Positions 1 to 10,196 of a stretch of 50,440 nt of DNA are shown in pieces; position 1 is the first letter of the stretch, and every line of letters begins with the position of its first letter. The translations under genes were made by a program, and so were the position numbers. The notes below the pieces were generated by a model. The model did no database searches and was not told where the DNA came from. It saw only the letters and a program-made list of their open reading frames with translations. The DNA lies in contig CM074818.1 in assembly GCA_037447605.1 (NCBI GenBank), forward strand, positions 1,730,515-1,780,954, in the 5' to 3' direction. The stretch comes from Zygnema circumcarinatum (Eukaryota > Streptophyta > Zygnematophyceae > Zygnematales > Zygnemataceae).

Positions 1-302
1 AAAGCTCCATAAGTGGGACTCATTTTTAACTTTCACGTTAGGGATCTGAAATCAGAATCTGTACCATTCATAACTCATACCGAGTTATGAACATGTGAAA
101 ACCAGAATTCAGTTTCGCTTTTGACGTTCTTTTCGCTAGAAATGAGTCCCCCTTATTGGAGTTAATCATCGTTGGGGTGAATCTCCTTCTTTATTCCGAC
201 TTTTCTGTGTAGGCCTACCAAGTTGGTTTGAAAAACTGCATGTATGTGTGTTTGTCTGGTGGTTTGCTGATGTACGGCCCTCCCTGCATTTGGAGGGGGC
301 AG
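1..302. other. Left edge, intronic or upstream part of the UCH-related gene
   Basis: No exon is recognisable before the acceptor AG at 301-302. The stretch is probably an intron of the gene whose last two exons follow. The rest of that gene lies outside the window. Confidence 0.4.
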
Positions 303-872
303 GTGTGCTACTATGGCCAGCACTACCACTGCTTTGCCCTCAATCCGGACTTGGGGCGATGGGTTATGTTTGACGATACCACTGTCAAGGTGGGTGTTCA
401 CTATGGACATGCTGAGCTATCGAGTTTTCCCACTTACCCCTCTCTCTCTTCCTCTCAGGGTATCCACTCTCTCCTTCGATTCTCTCTCTGTGTCTCTCCC
501 GCTCTCCCCCCTCTCCTCCCTCTCTCTCTCCGTCTCTCCCCCTCTTCACCCCTCCCCCGCCCCGCCCTCCCCTCCCTCCCTCCCCACCTCGCCCCTTCCC
601 CTTCACTCTCTCCCTCTCTCCGTCTCTGTCTCTCAGGACCTAAGGATTTTCTTAAAGGACTCAAGTTTCCCTGGAAATATGATGCCGGAAAGGAAGGTCT
701 AAGGTAAGCGGTGCGTGGTTGAAGTCCCCCTCCCTCAGAAACCACGAGGACTGACTCGCCGAGGAGTTCCCTCCTGCAGGTTGTGGGCACGTGGGATGAC
801 GTCACGCGGACATGCAGGCGGGGCCGCCTCCAGGCGCAAGTGCTCTTCTATGAGGCGCAGGACGCCTCCTGA
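303..872 (+). CDS. Ubiquitin carboxyl-terminal hydrolase-related protein, C-terminal exons (5' truncated)
   Basis: Two phase-0 exons are visible, 303-389 and 780-872, ending in TGA. The first encodes the His box of the C19 peptidase fold (CYYGQHYHCF), then WVMFDD. The second continues VVGTWDDV and ends with QVLFYEAQDAS. The tyrosine-rich His box and the ending close to QVLFFEA are typical of the plant inactive ubiquitin-hydrolase-related proteins (UCH domain with DUF627/DUF629). In active members this His belongs to the Cys-His-Asp triad that cleaves ubiquitin isopeptide bonds. The Cys box lies upstream of the window, so activity cannot be judged. The intron (390-779) is pyrimidine-rich. A segment at 635-702 could be read as an extra exon, but direct joining gives the uninterrupted family motif TVK-VVGTW. 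Family assignment is firm; subfamily is inferred. Confidence 0.85.
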
Positions 873-3649
873 GGGCCTCCCTTTCCGTCTCCTACTCCCT
901 CTCCCTCTCCGTCTCCCTCTCCCTCTCCCCCTCCCTCTCCCTCCCCCTCCCCCTCCCCCTCCGGCTCTCTCTCCCTCTCACTCTTTTCCCCTCCCCCTCT
1001 ACCTCTCCTAATTCGCCATGAACGGGGTCAAGCCTCCTCTCCTTTCCCACGGAGGTCAAACAGATAGGCAGTCTCTTGCTGCCTTTACAAGTAACGTGCT
1101 ATTTTTGTCTATGGGCCCTCAGTGATAGCCTCCCTCTCCGTCGTCTCTCTCTCTAGCCCCATAAGCAGGTGCATTCTCAAGTGCTATATGTGGGACAGAG
1201 AGAGAGGGAGGGAGAGAGGACAGAGACAGAGAGCGGGGGCCTCCCACAGTCCCACCTATGGAAATTAGGATCACCGAAGCGTTCAGCAATTTTTGACAGT
1301 CAGAGAGCAAAGTAGAGCCTGCGGAGTCCTTTCCTTGTGTCACCGAGTTTAGCTTAACTGGTCACATAGGGGCAGCTACATAGAACCGTTGCCCCTATGG
1401 GGGGCCCTTTACCTTAGCGCTTCTTCTGCGTAGAGGGAGGGAAAGGGGGGGGTGGGAAGAGGCGCCGCCTCTCTCGCGATTGGGCAGCGGAGGAATGAAA
1501 GGAAGGAAGAGAAGAAAGAAAGAGCGCCCCTTCAATTCGATCTGATGATGGGTGGTCCTGAACCCTCCTCAAACCCACAAACTCAAACCTGGCAAAGAAG
1601 CAAATTGAAACCCTAAAAAGGAAAGAAAAGATGAGTATGAGTGCTGCATACTACTACGGTACTGTATGAGCAAATTGAGACAGCAAAATTTGAGAGGAAT
1701 TTGAAAAATAAATGTAATTCTAAGATTAGATGAAAAGTTATATTAATCAATTTCTCGCCGCAGTTGAAAAGGTTAATATCAAAGCGTATTTTTTTGAGAA
1801 TAGGACCCAAAAAATCAAACACCAGAACCTGCCACAAGTTCGTTGATGCCGCCATCGCAACCGTAAGCCAGTTCGCAACTTTTGATGCGTGCGAGCAAAA
1901 ACCTCGAATAGAATGAGCTTCCATTTTAGGGCAAATTTTCCTCCGCTAATCAGAGATTGCCACGTATTCTTTACCGCGTGTCAATCTCCCAATGAACCTA
2001 CACTCGTCCCCAAAGGGGAGAGCAGGTGCGCATGGTTTTGACCGTACGGTTCCGTTTCTATGTGCAAATTGAGAGTAGAAACCCGTCCTTAGTTTTTTCA
2101 CCACAAGTTGTGAGCATGGAACGCGGTATACAGTACTGTATGCCAATTGTTATCCGTACAGATCAAAGATCTTGACTTTTGTCGTACATTACTATGTCGT
2201 ACATATGTTTTCGTACAGAATCTTGTCGTGGAGAGCTGTCCTCTCGATCCTTGACTCGTGGTCGCCAGCGGCCCACACGGCGCTTATTGCTGTACGAAAA
2301 TGAACCGAACGTGTACGATCGGTTGGGACCTACATCCTTTTGGTGCATTTGTATGGCGGGTAGGCTGACATTTCGTACACGTTCAGTCGATGTTGATGGA
2401 TTCCGTCGCGCGCGGTTGTCGGTTACCCGCCGGCGCGTTGCCGTTCGGCGGTCAAACCAACCGCCGGCGGAGGTCCTCCCAAATGGAACCGAGATACGAG
2501 CCTGGTCCGAACGTACGCCGAGCCGACTCCGAGCCTAATGGAGTGCCGAAGCTGTCTACGAGGAACGGTTGGGAGGGGAAGGCCTTCCGAACGTATTCCG
2601 CACATGTTCCAAAGCTGACGTTGGAGGAAGCCTGGAACTGATAGAAGTTTGATGAGTGGGAGAGAGAAGGAAGCGGCTTGAGAGGGAGGAAAGCAGGAAG
2701 TGGTAGAGAGCGATATTGAGAGGATTCGAGTGGAAAGGAGAAGAGGAAGGAGCTTTTGAAGGTATGCGTATTGGAAAGAGTGAAGAAGAGGCTTTCTTGC
2801 ATTAGTGGATGAAGGTGCAGATGCATGTGTACAAGCAGTTGCTAGTTTTGTTTTTTTTTTTTGGTTGAGAGCTGTGATCTCTGCTTGAAACTAAATGTAG
2901 ATGGTTCTTATTAGGGATCGGATCGGGAGAGGCATGTTTTTTTTTTTTGAAGGTAGATGGTAATGTTGCTGGCACGGCTGATACAGGCAATAGATGGAAA
3001 GCAGTCTGAGTCCTGAATGTGAGATGTCCATCGTTTTGCTGAGCACAACTGAGTGGACAGTTGTGCGACCGCTGAAACTATGAGCTTTGAGATGGCTCAC
3101 AACCATCATGCCAAGTCCTTTCGATTGGATCCGGATAGACCGTGCTTTCTTTGCTTGTTACGAACAGAGTTCCGAGTTCAGCAAGAGGAAAGTAGTAGTC
3201 TTTATCCTGAATGCCGACAAACTTTTAATGCAACTTATGGACTTTCAATGGATTATGGTTGATATTTGCATGTTAAACCGACAGTGAACGTTGGTACAAG
3301 CTGAATAACTATCTTTCTAGTGTATGGCATAATGTTGATTCCACATTTGATAAACTTCTTTGAAGCGATTCTGTAGCTTGTTCGCACCGCAATGATTTTG
3401 TTTTTTGCCTGAAACTGCTGCGCCAACTAGATCGTTTGTCGCCTTCAAGCACTGCAATGCCAGCAGCTTGAAATGCAAGTTCATGATTGTGGTTTGTACA
3501 ATGCCATTGATTTTTATTTAAATGGTTGCTGTGATTTTCAAAGATCCCTTTGGCAAGATGTGACTGCTTGCACTCATCAGATCAAACTCTCAGAGAAGAG
3601 CGACCAACACCAACACAGCTCTCCATTGTTTTCGTCGCAGAGTGAAGTC
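873..3649. other. Intergenic region with pyrimidine tract and GTAC-rich segment
   Basis: About 885-1010 is a CTCCCT-type tract directly after the preceding stop. From 1020 to 2000 I see no convincing exon. Between 2040 and 2520 there are about ten GTAC cores, mostly CGTAC or GTACG, resembling the upstream regions of other genes here. 2640-3640 is AT-richer, with short poly-T runs, and may contain the promoter and 5' leader of the gene starting at 3650. Confidence 0.4.
2040..2520. promoter_or_regulatory. GTAC-rich (CGTAC/GTACG) cluster
   Basis: Roughly ten GTAC cores occur in 480 bp, for example CCGTACGG near 2042, CCGTACAG near 2156, two TCGTACAT near 2183-2200, TCGTACAG near 2211, TGTACGAT near 2312 and ACGTACGC near 2513. 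About two would be expected by chance. Similar clusters lie upstream of several other genes in the window. A regulatory role is inference; no gene starts within 1 kb on the plus strand. Confidence 0.35.
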
Positions 3650-4625
3650 ATGGCTTTCTTTAAGACTCTTATCAAGACAACGACCACGGAGGTTGCTGCT
3701 GTTGTACCAACCGAAGCAGCACTTAAAGATGTCGCCCCTGCTTCTATTGTCGCAGACCTTGCGGCTACTTCTAGCACTTCCTTGACAGGTGAGAAAATAC
3801 TCCGCGGCATACTACTGCTGCTGTCAATGAGCACTGAGCTTGCTTTTGGCGCTCATTATGTTTTGCTTCTTCTATATAAAGGAGACCCTTCTAGGGGCCA
3901 AGGATGAGGCCATGGCTGTCGGAAGGCTTGTATCTCGCGGTGCAGGAAGTGTGAGTAGAAGGCTTGAGGTGTTTGATGCCATGGAGTTAGTGCTGAAGGT
4001 GAAGGCGAGGCTGTGCGCCAAGGATCACGCACGCAAATTTGGAGTTCTGCAGATCTATCTCGTTAACAATGTTTTTCCTCCACATTCAACGAAAGCATCA
4101 TGTAGTCACTGATCGCAGCCCTCTGCCGTCGGTCTTGATCCAAATCAGAGGGATCTTTCTTCTTCTGATCCAAATTCAGTCTGATGGTTCATATTGTCTG
4201 GGAATGTGGTTGGGACTACTTACAGACATGCAGAAATCAGTAACCACAGATATCACAGAAGTTTCAGCATCCCTTGAATCCAGCGTCACGGATAAAATTG
4301 CTGAGCTTGAGGTAAGAGGGACCTTCGATTGATGAATGAGAATGATTTCATAAATTGTGGAGGCCAATGCTGGCCGTTGGAGCTGATGACGTCAAACATT
4401 CATACTTTCAAACATGAACATTTTCAAGCATTGATATTTTCAGACATTGATGGTTTCAGAGCCCTTTGGTCATTGCAGAAGAAGGTGGACACGCTTGAGG
4501 ATGCTTATGATCCATCGAAAAATTTCTTCTTTAAGTTGATGACCTGCTGTGGAGGGCCCTTTGCTTCTATGTTTCCTGCTAAGCTACCACCGGTGCCAAA
4601 AGCGGAGGAGGTCGTTGTTGCCTGA
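3650..4625 (+). CDS. Unrecognised 155-aa protein with short coiled coil, four exons
   Basis: Exons 3650-3788, 3895-3998, 4234-4311 and 4479-4625 join in frame with GT-AG introns to give 155 residues. The first ATG follows an in-frame leader and is the start that keeps the later exons in phase. The N-terminus is Thr/Ala-rich and slightly basic (MAFFKTLIKT), which could be an organelle targeting sequence. Residues about 80-116 form an alternating hydrophobic/charged segment (KKSVTTDITEVSASLESSV then KIAELEKKVDTLEDAY) compatible with a coiled coil. The C-terminus has an FFFKLMTCCGG segment and a Pro/Lys/Glu tail. I do not recognise a family. The introns are short (about 105-235 bp). The acceptor of exon 2 is the CTAG at 3891-3894, chosen because the AAG 16 bp upstream would break the frame. 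Confidence 0.6.
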
Positions 4626-5958
4626 GATTGACTGACTACGGAGGAGTGAAATAGCCGCGGAGAGAGAGAGAGAGAGAGAGAGATTGCTCTCTCCTACCAC
4701 TTTCCGCGGAATGCAGGTCATGAGGACGCTCTCGTTTTCCACTAGAATTCCATAAGGCATTTGCTCCCTATTTCTGCTCAGTCATTATTCCTTGTCGCCA
4801 GACAAATAATGGATTGATGTATACAGCATATAGATTATATCCTCTACTATTTATTAGAAACTCACGTACCTAAATGTGTTCTGTATGTGGCGTCTTTACC
4901 CGGATGTGTAATCAAGAGTAGTATTCTTGCATGCAGCTTAAATAAGTGAAGTTGCAGATATGTTACGGTTTAAGAAACAATATCAGGTATACGACTTGTA
5001 ATGAAAGTCTGAGGTCATAACTTTACAGGAGCTGGTAGTTGGAGTTTTCTTATTGGCTAGTTACAAAACCTAAACCCTAATTTGATAGGTGTCATGGGCC
5101 CTGACGTGAATCCTGAGCTTCCGCCTTTGGCGGGTGATCAGCTGCAGGGTGGAATCAGGATCAAAAACTATCTGGAGTAAATGTTAACCTTTTTGGATTT
5201 ATGAATTAAAAAGCGGAGGTTTGTTTGAAGGAAAGAAAAGTAAGCAAAGTATCCCTTTCCTTTCCCTCTCCCTCTCCCTATCCCTCTCCGTCTCCGTCTC
5301 CGTCGTCCTGCCCCTCCTCTCCCTCTCCCTCCTACCACTCTCTCCCTCCCCATCATGTACCTCCTCTCCCTCTTCTTATCCCTCTCCCTCTCCCTCTTCT
5401 CCCTCCTCTCCCTCTAGCTCTCTATCTCCCTCTACCTCCCCTCCCTCTCGCTCTCCCTCTCTCTCCTCGCCCTCTCCCTCCCTCTCGCTCTCCCTCTCTC
5501 TCCTCTCCCTCTCCCTCCTATCCCTCCCTCTTCTCCCTCCTCTCCCTCTCCTCTCCCTCTCCTTCCCCCTCCTCTCCCACACACTTCCCTTTCCCTTTGT
5601 CCTCTCCATCTGCCTCCTCCCTCTCCTTCCCCTTTTGAAGAAGCTTTGACATTTTCCCTGAGAAACGGTAATCGACCCAGTACCGCATATCCATTATATT
5701 GCGACGCATGCAGCCAGAGTCAATTTGTTCTAGCACCCTTAACTGTTTCCCTCATTCCCTAGAGCCAGCCTCCCTCCCTCCTTTTCTCCCCTCACTCTCT
5801 CCCCTCCCTCTCTCCCCTCCCTCTCTCCCTCCCTCCAGCGCAGCCCTCCAGCGCAGCCCTCCAGCCCAGCCCTCCAGCTTCCCTCTGTTCTTTCTCCGTC
5901 TCCAGTTCCATCGAAATGCCAATTGCTTAAATTCCGTGCTCCACGAATGATAAGTCGC
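4626..5958. other. Intergenic region with GA run and pyrimidine array
   Basis: A (GA)n run lies at about 4659-4682, shortly after the stop. 4700-5220 is ordinary AT-rich DNA with a CCTAAACCCTAA motif near 5069. 5257-5640 is a CTCTCCC array. A GCGCAGCCCTCCA tandem repeat lies at about 5837-5880. On the minus strand, 5640-5740 has a short open frame with protein-like composition (MDMRYWVDYRF), but I could not attach it to other exons. Confidence 0.4.
5257..5640. repeat. CTCTCCC polypyrimidine low-complexity array
   Basis: Nearly uninterrupted pyrimidines on the plus strand with an irregular CTCTCC/CCTCTC hexamer pattern. Long open frames of Ser/Pro/Leu only, on either strand, are by-products of this composition and not genes. 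Confidence 0.85.
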
Positions 5959-6285
5959 CACGTGTCGTTGCCGCGCGCCGCCATTGGCCCCGACTTGAGC
6001 GCAAAAAGTATGTGCCATGTGGCAGTCATTCGTTGGTTTGTTCTCCAAGAGTCGGAACGAGGTGGCCTCCCATGGTGGGGTCCCATGGCGCGGTTTAGCG
6101 TTGTGCGCGACGCGGGTCTGACTTCCATGTGGTACACGTGACAGCCACGTGGTATGGTGAGTGACCGTGTCGTCCAATCGTGCATCGCCACGTGGCTGTT
6201 TAAGGAGACGAGCCCATGGATGCTTGTGCCACGTGGCTGACGGACAATCCTGGTCACAAAGCCACGTGGCCTGCGTGACCACGTG
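5959..6285. promoter_or_regulatory. Cluster of seven CACGTG G-boxes
   Basis: CACGTG occurs at 5959, 6135, 6146, 6189, 6230, 6263 and 6280, several within the longer palindrome GCCACGTGGC. G-boxes are bound by bHLH and bZIP factors in green plants. Chance expectation is less than one site in this length. No gene is confidently assigned to either side, so this may be a promoter for a gene I failed to resolve. Confidence 0.6.
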
Positions 6286-7429
6286 GTGACATGTGGGAAG
6301 TGCTGATTGGAATCCGAGGCGCAATTTTTATGGGAGCAGGTGGAAACTGAACCCCAAATATCCTTAAAAACAGACAGTTGGGTTTTGCATTTTCTCAAAC
6401 CGTTCCGTTCAGTTCAGTTACAGTTGGAACAAACCGGGAACTGCCATCCATAGAAGGCGCAAGGCTGGTGAAGAATGAGAGGTGGAAGTGGAATTGATCT
6501 CACGATGGCGAATAATGAGGAAAAAAAAGAAAAAAAAAAAAGAAAGTATGCGCTCGATTGATTGATTGCATGTTAAAATTGATTGAAAACTCCAAACTTC
6601 AAAAAAAAATACAACATTAGCCCTCATTTGAAAATTTCCTTCAACCTGGTCCAAACTAACCGAAAAAAAACAAAACTTACACCTTGAAACTGCGAAACCA
6701 AAAGGCAACTATAAATTTTAGAAATAACTCAAAAAACCTGGTCACAAAATTTGGGGGGCAGATCCTTCTCCTCTTTCGTGGACCAACCCTTCGACCTAAC
6801 GTTGACTCTAGAAACAAAAAGGGGTTCACACATTTGGGGGCGATTTTGCACCGAGTCGCTCAGACGAAGTGAACGAATTTAGGGAACAAAAGTTGAATAG
6901 TCCCTGCAAAGGAGATCAGGGATGGCCAGGACGTACGAGAATTGAGAGGATGGGTGCGTGTCTGCGAGAGGGAGGGAGAGGGAGAGGGAGGGAGAGGGAG
7001 AGGAGAGGGAGAGGGAGAGGGAGAGGGAGAGGGAGAGGGAGAGAGAGAGGGAGAGGGAGGGAGAGGGAGAGGGAGAGGGAGAGGGAGAGGGAGAGGGAGA
7101 GGGAGAGGGAGAGGGAGAGGGAGAGGGAGAGGGAGAGGGAGAGAGGGAGAGGGAGAGGAGAGGGAGGGAGAGGGAGAGGAAGAGGGAGAGGGAGAGGGAG
7201 AGGGAGAGGGAGAGGGAGAGGGAGAGGGAGAGGGAGAGGGAGAGGGAGAGAGGGAGAGGGAGAGGGAGAGGGAGAGGGAGAGGGAGAGGGAGAGGGAGAG
7301 GGAGAGGGAGAAGGAGAGGGAGAGGGAGAGGGAGAGAGGAACATTCACACGGGCAGAGCATGCAGCAGGGCAATTGTAGTCAACACCAAGGACGCTAATT
7401 TTCCAACTTACTAGCTCCTCACTTTCTCT

Positions 7430-7474
<45 letters not shown>

Positions 7475-7725
7475 TCCCCCACCATTACCTCTTTCGCTCT
7501 CCACTTCTGTCGGCAAATCATCTCTCTCCATTCCCCTACCACCCCCTTCCGCCCGCACTGTCTCTCTCTCCGCCCTCTGCCCCTCCCACCGTCTCTCCAC
7601 CTTCCCAAGCTTGACAATGCTCAAGCTCAACTAATGGCCAAGGCCAGAGTAAACGGCTCTTCGCACTGGGGTTCAGAGTCAACAAGTTGAGTTCAGGGTT
7701 AAGCTTTTCACATGATCCGAACAAG
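6286..7725. other. Intergenic region dominated by GA-rich arrays
   Basis: 6480-6700 has A-rich runs; 6700-6900 has no convincing exon. 6966-7336 is a GAGAGG array, then about 7430-7472 is a (CT)n run. 7480-7725 is unremarkable and probably the 3' flank of the minus-strand gene ending at 7726. Confidence 0.5.
6966..7336. repeat. (GAGAGG)n hexanucleotide array
   Basis: About 370 bp of GGGAGA/GAGAGG units with a few interruptions. The other strand reads CTCTCC. It is purely repetitive and lies between gene models. Confidence 0.95.
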
Positions 7726-8692
7726 TTAGTCGGAATATCCGTCCTGTTCATCAGCTTCTCGGGATGCCTTATTCGCTCCAGTAATAGCTTTATAAAACAG
7801 ATATGCCTGCATGAAGAGTCGACAAGTTGCATTACATTAGTATTCAGCGAGAGAGAGAAAGAGAAAGTGAGAGAGAGAGAGAGAGAGGGAGAGCGAGAAA
7901 GAAAGAGAGGGAGTATGTGTGTCGCACAGTCATTCGTCCTGTGATGATTCAAAAGCTAAAAATGTAAATTTTAAGGCTATACTTGCGAACAAGGACGACC
8001 TGGACAGAAGGAATACTTACTGAAAGTTGAGAGCGAACATTAACTGGACACATTAAAACCTTTTGAATGTACCAAGCAACCCTTCATGCATCCCTAAACC
8101 TAAAAAGAAACGACAAGGAAGAACGTGACAACATAATTGAAGAACATGAAGCAAGTACTGGACAAGGTAAAATGCTGCCGCTGTTGCTAGGCCTCCCCTC
8201 CCTCTCTCTCACTCTCTTTCTCCGTCTTTTTCTCTCTCTCTCCCTCTCTCTCCCTCTCTCTCTCTCTGTCTCCCCCCAATAACCACGGGTATGCTGGAAT
8301 GCTTACCGCAGAGGGAAAGCCGGTGAAGGCAAAAAGGCCTAAAATGGGCAGCCAGAGGGGCGAGTCGGGCGGCACGATGCCGAAAATTGCGTTTCCATTA
8401 AAGTACTCGAAGATGGAGCCAACCTGCGCAGCGCTGAGCGCGCCGGCAGAGGCAGTAAGCTCTGGAGGGAGAGGGAGAGAGGGAGAGAGGAAGGGAGGGA
8501 GGGGGCGGCAGAGAGAGAGAGAGGAGAAAAGGGAGAAAGGGAGGGAAAGAGGGAGGGGAGGGCGAAGGGGGACAGGGAGGTGGGGAGGAAACGGGAAGAG
8601 AGGAAAGTGGGGAGAGAAGTGGAGAGTGGTCGAGAGAGGCGGATAGAGAAAGAGAGAGGGAGGGCCCCAGCGAGAGGGGCCTAGGGGGTTCG

Positions 8693-8737
<45 letters not shown>

Positions 8738-9171
8738 GAGAGAGAAGAACGAGAGAGAGCAAGAGTTGCAACGAGTCATACCGCAGCAATAGTAACGAGT
8801 GCGGAGGCCACCAAGTAGACAGGGAATGGAATCTCTGCGGGAACCCCCTCTCCCTCCCTCGCCTTCTCGCCCTTCGCCCATGGCGGCACCTCTTCACTGC
8901 CCGGCTTCGCCCACTCGGGCGTCCTCGCCTCGCTCTCCCGCTTCTCCGCCATGGCGAGAACCTCTCTTCCACCATGGCCGCTTTTCCTGCCCCTCCCTCC
9001 CTTCTCCTCAAAGCTTTCTATGGCGGAACGCTTGAACGCGCCTTCAAGAGATAGGGAGAAGAATGAGACTCCATGGCTGCGGGGTCGGAGAGAGGAGGAT
9101 GGAGAAGAGGAGAGAGAGGATATATGACACGTGGCGATGGGAGAGACGAGACACGCTGAGAGAGTAGCCAT
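7726..9171 (-). CDS. Plastid-targeted membrane protein of unknown function, conserved plant type
   Basis: Minus-strand exons 9171-8782, 8423-8307 and 7806-7726 are all phase 0 and give 195 aa. The ATG at 9169-9171 has a good context (GCCATGG) and is followed by a Ser-rich, acid-poor stretch (SSLSSSPSSSLRPRS), typical of a chloroplast transit peptide. Residues about 115-135 (PFPVYLVASALVTIAAVGSIF) form one membrane helix. A short loop (NGNAIFGIVPPDSPLW) follows, then a second helix (about 152-173). The tail reads ITGANKASREADEQDGY. From memory, this two-helix layout with an ANKxxxExDxxDGY tail matches an uncharacterised thylakoid-type protein of land plants and algae, but I cannot give a verified locus. 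The second intron is purine-rich near the donor and pyrimidine-rich near the acceptor. Boundaries are strongly supported by phase and similarity; function is unknown. Confidence 0.8.
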
Positions 9172-10196
9172 GGCTGGAGGTGGCAAGCAGCTGAATAGGA
9201 AACCCTAACCCTAAAACTGGGGAAGGCGTCTCCCTCCCCCTCCGCCTCCCCACAAACTGTCGTATCGAGACATATCGACCAAATATCGAAAATTCTCACC
9301 ATATTGACTCGGTATACGTATTGGGATATATCGCTTGTCTTCAAAACAAAACAAAAAAAATGACGGCTATTGCACATTGTGGGATGAATCTTATCAAAAT
9401 GTTTCTGAAAGTATTAAGAAACTGATAGACTTTGCCTTTGAATCTAACTTCACATGAACCCTAAACCCTTTAGAATCTGAAAGTTTCATTTAAAAACACA
9501 CTCAGAACAGGGCCCAATTCTGAAATACGAGAGGCGGCCAAATGTTGTACCACACAGAAGGAATTCAAAGCAAAGGAGAGGGTCACATGGAACTGTCAGA
9601 TTGAACTGAACAGAGAACTGAATAACCAAAAGTTAAACAACGAACGGCCGTTCTGTACAGCACAAAGCCTCGCAACCTAACATTGGCGTCGGATCATCTT
9701 CAACATTTGTTTTTTTTTTTTTTTTCAAGTCCTAATTCCAAAAGTAGGTTTCCTTTCTAGAATACTTTTCCTGACTCTACATGCGTATAAAGTTTGGTCC
9801 CAAATTCGGCCCAAAATTATTACTTTCAAGTACCGCTTGTTGGCGGCCTTCTAGCAGGCGCTCTGTCAACTGAGAAGGAGAAAGAGAGAGGGGGGCGAGG
9901 GAGAGAGAGAGAGAGAGAGGGAGCGAGAGAGAGAGAGAAAGAGAGAGGGAAAGAGAAAGAGAGAGGGAGGGAGGAAGAGAGAGAGAGAGAAAGAGAGGGG
10001 GGATTAGAGGGAGGGAGGGAGAGAGAGAGAGAAAGAGAAGGGGGGGGGAGGAGGACCGGGGGAGAAAGGAGATAGAGACTCCCTCAGCTAACCTATAACC
10101 CAAATGATAAAAAAAAATGACAGGCAAAAAAGGAGCGATGTACGATTTTTTTCCTTTGACAAGCCAATTTCCTCCCTCCCCTCCTCCCCTCTCCCT
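9172..10196. promoter_or_regulatory. Upstream region of the plastid membrane protein gene and 3' flank of the GT92 gene
   Basis: 9250-9330 carries several TATCG/CGATA elements (TATCGAGACATATCG, ATATCGAAA, ATATATCG), like those upstream of membrin and of the methyltransferase gene. 9200-9210 has CCCTAACCCTAA. 9880-10070 is GA-rich low-complexity DNA. No exon is recognised. Confidence 0.4.

Noticed and set aside
6860-7630. Long open frames of Ser/Pro/Leu or Arg/Gly/Glu across the GAGAGG array
   Set aside because: All reading frames on both strands are open because the repeat lacks stops; no normal amino-acid composition or splice context.
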